64,000 nucleotides of DNA, taken from contig NC_068924.1 in assembly GCF_023091745.1 (NCBI RefSeq), forward strand, positions 72,070,832 to 72,134,831. Reading direction: 5' to 3'. Positions within the stretch are counted from its first letter, which is position 1, and every line of letters begins with the position of its first letter. This stretch comes from Budorcas taxicolor. Taxonomy: Eukaryota; Chordata; Mammalia; Artiodactyla; Bovidae. Shown piece after piece: positions 36,111 through 46,000 of the stretch. The position numbers and the translations under genes are program-made. The notes under the pieces were generated by a model. The model was not told the origin of the DNA, ran no database searches, and was given only the letters and a program-made list of their open reading frames with translations.

Positions 36111-36510
36111 TTACTTTCCCCTAGTCTAGCAGAATGACTTAAGGTTTTGGTTTATTGTTTTTATTTTTGGTTTTTGTTTTTAGCAGCAGAATCCCTTTTC
36201 TTCCTTAGAACTGTATACAGCAGGAGTCACTCTGATTGAAGAGCCTACCTCTTCAATGTCTCCTTTTTCTTGAAGTGGACCCTAAGGTTCTTCCTAAGAA
36301 CACATATTAATGACACTTAAGTCCGGTGCTCTAACGTCTGAGCTTGGTGCCACGTAGGCATTGCCCTTGAATGAGCAGGTAGCCCTTCCTCAGCCAGTTT
36401 GGGCCTGTAACCAAGGTGTGGTGGTGGGAGGAACTGGGGGCCAGCCTGAGATCACGCCTGGGCCTGAGGTTCAGGAATTCTCCTTTGCTGCATTGCGTGG
36501 TCTCTCTCTG
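36111..36510. other. Region just upstream of ACCSL
   Basis: I see no CpG island, TATA box or convincing transcription start. A strong acceptor-like sequence ('tctctctctgcag', ending at 36513) precedes the ACCSL first coding exon and may belong to a 5' intron. Confidence 0.4.
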
Positions 36511-36596
36511 CAGGTTCCAGCCAGCCTGCTGAGGCCAGTGGGAACACCCAGAGTACGAGTGGCCCATCAGACACCCCCCACACGCCGTGTGTCCAG

Positions 36597-37070
36597 ATGA
36601 GGGGCCAGGCCCTCAGATACCGCAGCATCCACACCCAGCTGATGGAGATGGTGCTGACCTTGCGGCAGACTGTGGAGGATCACATCACGCGGCTGACGAC
36701 CAGACCTCAGTGGCAGGACCTGGCGCTGGAGGAGCAGTGGCACGGCCAGGCCATCAGAGAGCAGGAGGCGCTCCTGGGTCGCTTATTGTTCCAGATCATC
36801 AGCTTCCTGCCAGCTGGGGCCCCAGGCAACCAGAGCGCCCAACTACCTCGCACGTCCACGGACTCCAGGGGTGATGTCGGAGGTGGGCAGCAGGTCCAAG
36901 CAAACAGGCAGACTGGCCAGATGCTCTACCAAGAGAGTGGTTTTGAAAATACAGTTATCAGCTATGACCTGTCCAACCGTGGGATTGACATCTCTGCCTT
37001 ATACCGCTTGAGATTCCGGGACTATGACACCTACCAAGGAAACAAATACCACAAGGACAAGAACACCTTG
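36597..37070 (+). CDS. ACCSL: ACCSL coding exon 1 (residues 1-158)
   Basis: I chose ATG 36597 because it is the first in-frame ATG after the stop at 36465-36467. It gives MRGQALRYRSIHTQL. The human start methionine aligns 14 codons upstream, at ACG 36555-36557. The exon encodes a helical, Gln/Glu-rich N-terminal region followed by 'SNRGIDIS' and 'KYHKDKNTL'. The donor is 'ttg|gtgagg' in phase 0. Confidence 0.88.
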
Positions 37071-40000
37071 GTGAGGATGGGGGGACAGGCTTGAGGGCCC
37101 CCATCACTGGGATTTACTGAGTCCTGTGCCAAGATCTGTGCGTCCTCATTGATTCTTCCCAGCCCCATGGAGTAGGTGCTATTGTCCCCTGTAGGTGAGG
37201 GGGGTGCACAGGAAAGTTGACAAGCTGGGTCTGGTTTCCCCTCCTGTCCTAGCTCTTATCTACCAGGAATCGCTGTGGTCACTGTGGTAAGTGAACCTAC
37301 CCTTGTGGAACTCAAGTCTAGTAACAGATCTCAGCCACTGGGGAAACAGATGTGAATAACGTTCCCAAGAGCACCAAGGGGCTGCCTGCTTTGGGTGGTC
37401 AGGGAAGATGGTTTAAAGGTTGAGTCCGTCAGTCAGGTGATGGGGGTGAGGGAGGGGTCTTCCAGGAAGGAGGAACAGCATGGGTGGAAGCTTCAAGGTG
37501 AGAAGAGCTTGGAGTGATTGGGAAAGGAGGCCTGTGTGGCTTGAGCAGAGATGGTGAGCACTGTAACAGAGGTATGGATTGGATCGGGCCATTGTAAGAT
37601 GTTGGGATGTTATCCCAATGGTGATGGGATCAAGAACAGGCTTCCAGCAAGGGAGGGTCCCAACAGTTCTCCAGCCAGAGGGCAGGGGGCTACAGTAGCC
37701 TCAGCTTTCCTTCTGTTCCCACCCAAGGGATATGTGGCCAATGGCCATTGGCTTTTCTGGGGCCAAATGAGTCGGGTATCCTGATCGGCCTCTGAGGGGC
37801 CGTGCCCCTTCCAGGAACTTGAAGGGGCCCTTTCATGGAAGTGGAGATGGCAGAGGTGATACAGGCAGGGCCTGGTTAAGGAGCCAGGCTCTGGGGCCAG
37901 TCAGGTGAGATGCTGCTCATCACCAAGGTCATGTGGCTAGTTTAGTTTTTTCAACCTTTCTGAGCTTTACTCTCTTTCAGCAGGCGATCAGAGCATTTTC
38001 TCAGGAGTTGTGAGAATCAAGGCAATTGACAGGAACCACTTAGTCTAATGTCTAGAATATAGGAGCTCAGAGAATGATGGCTGATATATTATATAACTAT
38101 TACTACTTATGTTGTGGGTTGGCCAAAAAGTTCATTCAGTTTTGAATAAAAATAAGACACTTTTCATTTTCACCGAGAACTTTATTAGAACAAGGTACTC
38201 ACTAACTGAATGGACTTTCTGGCCCACCCAATATGTGGCTCTAAAGAGGGAAGTTTGCAGGCTGTTAAGATTTGGGAGAATTTGTGGAATTTTTTTTCTA
38301 GTATTAAGGTTGTCAAACATGGATTTTATTGCCTCGTGGAGCAGGGAGACCTCCATTTGGGCTCATCCAGATGAGTAATTATGACCTGTTTAAAGAGGTG
38401 CATGGTGGGCAGGGCAAGAGGACTGACCTTCGATTCTGCCTATCTCCAGGGCTACATCAACCTTGGTACCAGTGAGAACAAGCTCTGTACTGATCTTCTG
38501 GCTGAGAGGGTAAGACACGTTCCAGCCTGTGCTGGGACCCACCTTTAGGCCCAGGTCCCCCAAGAATGGGTCTTCTAGCACGTGGTAGACACAAGAATAA
38601 GACTTAGAAGTTTGAGGAAGGGAGTGGGGAAATAGCTTCTAGAATAGCACATCTAACCTGCTGACTGGCCTTGCCGTGTTGGGAAGTTTTCTCTGGATGG
38701 GTATGTGGTGGGTAAGCTGCCAAGGGAGCGTCTAGATCAAATCTAGGGTTGGGGAGGTTGTCAGACACTTCCCCGGGGAGATCTAGTTGTATAATCTTTG
38801 ACACGAAGACTGAAGCTTCTGTTCATCAGGGAGCATGTAGCATATATGCCCATTTCCCTCTGGGAGGCCCTGTGTTGTAGGGCAAACGCCCATGGGCATC
38901 CTAGGAGTAGGAGGAAGCCTCTTGGGCACCCTGGTCCGGCCGTGCTCACTCTCTGTTTGTCGACAGTTGAGTCAGAGTGACATGACCTACATTGATGAAG
39001 ACCTACTGCAGTACGCTGATTGGAGAGGGCAGCCATTGTAAGTAGCCCCTGAACCTGGGGTCTCCTGGTCTACAGGCACCTGTCTGCATCCAGGGAAAGA
39101 CTCCCTGGTTCTCTGCGGGGTGCCTACCTATTTTGGGCAGTAATGACTTCTAGAAAATGCCTAGTGTAGACTATCAGAGCAGGCAAGCTGGTGTAAGAGA
39201 AACAGCACTGCTCTGTCATTCAAGAGACCCAAGTTTTTGTCCGTACTCTTCACGTCTGTGTCTCCTGGGGAGTTGAGAGCCTTGGTCCCCGTTCATCCTG
39301 TAAGGACCCTGAGGTTGCATGCTCTGCTCTCGTGAAATGACTGAAGTCGAGGCTGTGGGGAAAGCCCAGGGCTGATCCTGGGAATGACCGGTCTGTCTGG
39401 GTCTGTCCACAGCCTGCGGAAAGAAGTGGCCCGGTTCCTGAACTTCTACTGTAAGACACCTGAACCCCTTGACCCAGAAAATGTGAGTCTCTTCCCAGCC
39501 TTCCTGACACCCTGGTGGAGGACCGTATTCTTGGGGACCTCTGCATTTCCAGAAGAGCCTCTGAGTTGGGGCAGGGTGGAGGCCAGTGGGTCCTCGCTGA
39601 GGAGACTCCCCGCGGGGAGGGAGATGGGGGACCGATCCCTCTTACAAGGATTGGTTTTCAACTTCTGCCTTCTGTGTGTCTTCTCCAGGTGGTCATTCTA
39701 AACGGCTGCTCCGCTGTCTGCTCTGCTCTGGCCATGGTTCTGTGTGATCCAGGTGGTAAGTCAGTGCGATCTGCGCTCCCTCAGGGACATAGCCCCACAT
39801 AGGCAGGCATACATGGGCCCTGGGCCCTGAGGGAGAAGAGGGTCTTGACTGAAGACCTTTCTCCTGAAGCGCTGGGGTGCCTCCTGGACCGATTAGAGCA
39901 TCTTCCTACTTCTGCAGGAGTGAGGGATTTGAATTCCCATTTAATATGGGCATGTTACAGGCCTCCAGTCTGCCCCAGGATTGGTGACATCTGGAGCCAA

Positions 40001-43000
40001 CTGTGTCTAGTATTATTAGTTGGACTTTTGGTCTCAACCCCAATACAGAGAGTCCTAGTCAACTGGCTTAGACAATACAGATGTTCTGTCTCTTCAACAC
40101 ACAGCAAGTTGTGTGTCTCTGGAGATTCCCGGGTGGCGCTAGTGGTAAAGAACCTGCCTGCCAATGCAGGAGACTTCAGAGACTCGGGTTCAGTCCCTGG
40201 GTTGGGAAGATCCCTTGGAAGAGGGCACGGTAACCCACTCCAGTATTCTTCCTGGAGGATCCCATGGACAGAGGAGCCTGGTGGGCTATAGTCCATAGGG
40301 TCGCAAAGAGTTGGACACGACTGAAGCAACTTCAACAAACAAAAACACCGAAATAAACTAGGTTCTAGATCAAGTAAAGCTTGAGAGATCTGTTCTTGGT
40401 CTCCTTAATGATGCCTCTGAACAATTTGAAATAAGAAACTCAGATTTCTTGATGAGCCTACTGCATGGGACACTTGTTACCAAGATGGCCAGTTTCACTG
40501 GAAGGGGTGGGTCCTTGATTAGCTCATCAAGGAGGCCAAATGGATGGAAAGAAAATAACACATGAAGTCACCAAGTCCGGAAGAGCTGAGCCACATAGAG
40601 AAATGAGAGCCCTCTCTGCATGTGGACCTCTGCCTCCAGTGTCGGCCTGGAGCTGACAAGACTTGCGGATGGCTCATGCTCTACCTGCTGCAAGCCTAGC
40701 TTGAGTCCCTGGATTCCAAGTTACTTGCAGCAGTATTCTCCCCTTTTCTCTTCTAGTGTACCTACAAAGAAGAAACTTGGGTTTTGTTTTCCTAAATAAC
40801 ATTTTTAAGAGTAGATTATGTATAGAGCACTGGCTTATCATAGCTCAGATGGTAAGAAATCTGGCTGCAATGCAAGAGATCTGGGTTCCAGCCGTGGGTC
40901 AGGAAGATCCCCTGGAGAAGGAAATGGCAACCCACTCCAGTCGTCTTGTATGGGGAATTCCATGGACAGAGGAGCCTGGCGGGCTACAGTCCATGGGGTT
41001 GCAGAGTTGGACGCGACTGATCGGCTAACACTTACACTTACGTATACAGAGCCTGTGCTGCAAAGCACTCACCCCTAAGTAGGAGGGATTACACAGGAAA
41101 CCTTCTCTGAGGGGTGTGTTGCTGCTGATCTGGGGGACTGCACTGGGAGACCCTGAACTAACGGCACTGTCTGTCTGCTTCCAGAGGCCTTTCTAGTCCC
41201 CACCCCCTCCCATGGGGGCTTCGCCTTTAGTACCCACCTGTATGCGAAAGTCAAGCTGGTTCCTGTCCACCTGGAGAGTCAGGTCAGTGTCGGTTCAGTG
41301 TCGACTGGTAGACTGGTTCTACCGACCCAGGCAAGGGAATGGTCTAGACATTGCCGAGGTGGAGGTTGGTTTTGCTTTTCTCCTGTATAAGTTATGGGAG
41401 AAGGATGGTGAAATTGGGCCCAAAGGGCACGTGGGACTAGTCCCTGGGTATGAAGGGAAAGGATTGTTCAGGGTTTCTAGGAATGAGGAATCCAGGCCTG
41501 GAAGCTTCCAGATATGTGGTTCTCAGGCTGGATCTGTCTTCCAGGTCACTGAGGCAAACGACTATCCTTTCCAGCTCACTGTGGATAAGCTGGAGCAAGC
41601 CCTGCTCAGGGCTAAGATTGAGGTGAGGTGGGAACCGGGTCTCCAGGGTGGGCACTGCTGCTCTGGAAAGGGGCTGAATATGGAGACAGTGGGATAACTT
41701 GTTCACCAAGACAGTGTGGGTGCCTTCTTCAAAAGAGGCAGTGTCCCAGGGCACATCCCCCGAGGAGCCCTGAGCCTGGCTGTGGGCCCCCAGAGCTCCT
41801 TCCTCTTCCCCTCTGTGGGCACCATGATAGTTGCTCCTCCAATTGCCCACTGAGCCCTTGATAAGGGGTCCGATCCTACTCGGTGCCCTGGCCTTGACCT
41901 TCAGCTGAACTTGATGTAGAGGTGAAGGATTTGTGTTCACTTGGTTATGCTTGGTACTTTTCAGGGGAAAAAGGTCAGAGGTCTTGTGCTAATCAACCCT
42001 CAGAATCCTCTGGGAGACGTCTACTCCCAAGACTCCATGATGGAATATCTGGAATTTGCCAAGAAGTATGACTTCCACCCCCTTGAGATGAAGTCTGTAA
42101 GAAGGGTTCCCATCACTCACAGTCGAGGAGTCAGAACCGGAAATAATATACCCAAAGTGTTCTCACTGTGTAGTATACTTTCTGCAGCCATGGACAACTA
42201 ACCGAAATGGACATGAAGGAAAAGGCACCCACGTGCTCACTGCTTCAGACTGCCACTTCCCTTCTAGCCTTTGCCGGTGTGCACATACCCACATTTCAGT
42301 CACGCACCCTGCTATTTCCCACCCCTCATAGCATAAGCTCTTCCTGCATCCATTTCCCAAACTCCTTGGCTTGAGGTGCCAAGGAAGATGTCTCTCTAGA
42401 ATTTTCCTGTCCCTGTTTCTAAGAACATGTTAGCATCAGTTATTAATATCTCTGGAGTCTGGAAATAGCCTTCTTAGGGTAGATAATCTTCCACGGTTGA
42501 GAAGAAACGTATATTCAAACTTCATAACGCATCCAGACCAACTGATGGTGGCCCATGGGGATAAGAGGAAGAGTGCTGGGGGTGCTCTCCATGCCAGCTC
42601 GAGCACGGGCTAGGGGAGGGATTAGCGTTCTAGCTCAGAAACCAGTTTCTTCCTGTGAAACAGAAGTGACAGTACAGCTTCAGACTGCTGAGAGAATAAA
42701 GAAGATGAGGCAGGTGTGCACTTAGCCCACTTCATATCCCTGTTTGAACCAGACCCTCGGTGGGAGCTCTTTTTTTAAAACTTTGTTTTGTCGTTTATGA
42801 ATTGCACCGGGTCTTAGTTGTGGCACACAGGATCTAGTTTTCTGACCAGGGATTGAATCTGAGCCCTTGCATTGGGAGCCTGGAGCCTTAGCCACTGAAC
42901 TACTGGGAAGTCCTGGTAGTGCCTGACTATACCAGCAGAGATGTCTCTGGGACGTCCAGCCCCTACCACGGGTCTCTACTTGATGGTTGAAGCGTGGGGC

Positions 43001-46000
43001 CGGCTGTTCTCGCGCATGCCCCTCAGGCCCTGCCCCTTTCTAGTACCCCCAAGTCCGGATAGAAGGTCCCCTCTGGTGAAGGAGAGACCCCCTTCTACCT
43101 TTCCACACCTCTTGGAAACTTTGGATGGGCTTCTGGGGCCTTAGGAGTGTCTGATCTGTGTTCAGAAAAGCCTAACAAATGAGGTGCGAGTTACAATTAG
43201 AGCCTAGATAATCGTTCTCTTTCACCCAACCTGCAGGTACAACCTCCACGTGATTGTAGATGAGATGTACATGCTCTCTGTGTTTGATGAAGCCATCACA
43301 TTCCACAGTGTTCTGAGCATGAAGAGGTGAGTTGGTCTCAGCGGGAGCTGGGAACGAGAACCATGAAGCTCCTGCTCTTTCAGGGTGAGTCCATGGGCAG
43401 TAAACTCCTCTGGCTATGAGCCAAGAATTGAGCTTAGAGCCCCCAGGAGTGTGAAAGTGAGCAAAGCATCATCTGTCCTCCAAAGTGTCTTCTCTAAATG
43501 CCGCTTTGTACATGAGATAGTTTAAGAAGAGGGTAGAATGAGCATGGTCAAAAGTCATGATGAAGCCCTACAGAAGGTCAGGGCTTCTTGATAAGTAGTC
43601 CACAGGGAAAGAAGAGAAATAGAGGAGAACTTTCTTAAGGGTTGGTATTTGGCCCTAGGACAGGATCCAGCAGGCAAAGCAAGAGAAGAGCATGCCTAGT
43701 GGATGGAACAGTTTCACCAAAGGTGGGGCAGAAAGAAAGAGGTGAACACATTTTTGAAATGTTTGGAAAGTCTAGAAATGGTGGCCCACTTGCATGAGGA
43801 GCCAACTGCCAAGAAGGTGGCTTTTGGACTCGTTGTAGGAAGACCCTGAGCCAGGCTGAGAGTCCTCAAGTACCTTCAGTGGGCACTTGAGAACTCTCCC
43901 ATCGGGTTCGGCAAGGATACCTTTTGTTGACTTCCTGGCTTAACTGGGGCAGCTGTGTCTTGGACTTTGGGTCCCCAGGCCCATCTCTCTAGGAAGGCCC
44001 TCAAGGCCACCTTCATCTTCCCTTCATAGACTGCATGTCATCATCCTTCAAGTATTCTCCATCATCTTGACTCTTTCCTTTCCAGTTTGCCTGACCCCAA
44101 CAAGACCCACGTGATCTGGGGCGCCGGTAAGGTGAGCCCCAGCCGCCTGTCCTTGAGTAGGGAAGGAAGTGGAGCCAGGAGCGGAAGGCAGATCCACCGG
44201 ATATCCCCTTCCCTTCTTCTCTTCCTCTAGGATTTCTGCATCTCTGGCTTCCGCTTTGGTGCCCTGTACACCCACAACAGGGAGGTGGCCTCTGCCATGA
44301 GCTGCTTCGGCTACCTCCACAGCATCTCTGGCATCGCCCAGTACAAGCTGCGTCGGCTGCTTCAGGACAGAGGTACCGAGCCCCGTCCCAGGCTGGACAT
44401 CGTGGCCACCGGGAATTTCTGGGTCTGCATGGGCCTCTGACATGGCTTCAGTATACTGAGAGCCTGTTCACTGTCTCGGGTTTAACAGTGGCAGGACGGG
44501 ATGTTTATAGGAGGGCAGATGCAGTTGGGTACAGAAAGAAGACAGAGATGCTGGTCTAAAACACTGACCATCTGACAGCTTGTGCTCTGCCTGCAAAAGG
44601 GATAGTCAATTGTACTCTAGGACTTGAAGGTGGGAACTTCAGAGACTGGTCTTTACAGGAAGGTCAATTTTTCCTCCCATTCAGGTGGCGCAGTTGGTGA
44701 AGAATTTGCCTGCCAATGAAGGAGATGCAGGTTGGATTCTGTGTCTGGTGGAAGGTCCCCTGGAGGAAGAAATAGCAACCCACTCCTGTATTCTTGCCTG
44801 GAAAATTCCGTGAACAGAGGAGCATGGTGGGCTACAGTCCATGGGGTCACAAAGAGTTGGATACAACTGAGCACTGAGCATAAACCTGGCTTATTTCAGG
44901 CAAAGATTACCAAAGAACAGCCTGACTCTTCAAATACGACTTAACTTCATCTTCCAGGGTGGCCAAGGGAGAGGCCGTTTGGGCAAGCTGGTGCTCCTAC
45001 ATCTAAGGCACCTGAATTTACCTTCCCTCTTAGATCTTAAGTGAATGTGGCTTCAGAGGGAATTTCCCACCTTTAATACCATGGTTCAAACTTAGATAAG
45101 TGCTCCCTTTTAAAAATTCCCTGTCATAGAGCAGATGCCAGGCCCAAGGATTTAAATTGAGAGCAGGGATACATGAAACAGTTATCAGATAAATCTGATT
45201 TAGAAAATAATCCGCTTTCAGCTTTGGGTGGAGAAAGTGGTAGACAGGAGAAATTCAACTGGATGCCTCCCTGCAAGGTGCCAGGCCCTCTGATATTTGG
45301 TGGAAACCAGATTCCCAGCTTCTTGAACACTGGTTCTCAAATCTTGGATGTACGTGGGAATTACCTCATGAAGTTGCTCAGTCCTGTCCGACTCTTTGCA
45401 ACCCCATGGACTGTAGCCCACCAGCCTCCTCCATCCATGGGATTTTCTAGGCAAGAATACTGGAGTGGATGGCCATTTCCTTCTCCAGGGGATCTTACCT
45501 ACCCAGGGATCAAACCCAGGTCTCCTGCATTGCGGGCAGACGCTTTACCGTCTGAGCCACCAGGGAATCCCTCCTGGAGAATTTAAATACCAGTTTGTAG
45601 GGAATTAGGGAATTTAATCATTCAGTCGTGTCCGACTTTTTGTGACCCCATGGATTGTAGCCTGCCAGGCTCCTCTGTCCATGGAATTTTCCGGGCAAGA
45701 ATACTGGAGTGGGTTGCCCTTTCCTTCTCCAGGAGATCTTCCCAATCCAGGGATCGATCCCAGGTCTCCTGCATTGCAGGCAGATGCTTTACCATCTGAG
45801 CTACTAGGGAAGCCCAATGTGTAGGCTGCATCCACGAAGATTTTGAGTTAGATGTCTGGGGATATAATCTGGTCCATTATGCCTTTTAAAAGCTCCCCAG
45901 GTGGTTCTAAAGTGCTGCCAGTGCTGAGAATGGTTGTGCTAGGATCATCCCCAAGCATAATGAGGTTCTTCACAGTCCATTTGTTAGGGTCTAAAGCAGA

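Noticed and set aside
36361..36600. A 79-codon plus-strand frame just before ACCSL
   Set aside because: It is in a different frame from ACCSL, overlaps the acceptor-like sequence and resembles no protein.
41941..42201. An 86-codon frame starting MVMLGTFQGKKVRG as a separate small gene
   Set aside because: It is ACCSL exon 8 read from inside intron 7 into intron 8; the true borders are 41965 and 42065.
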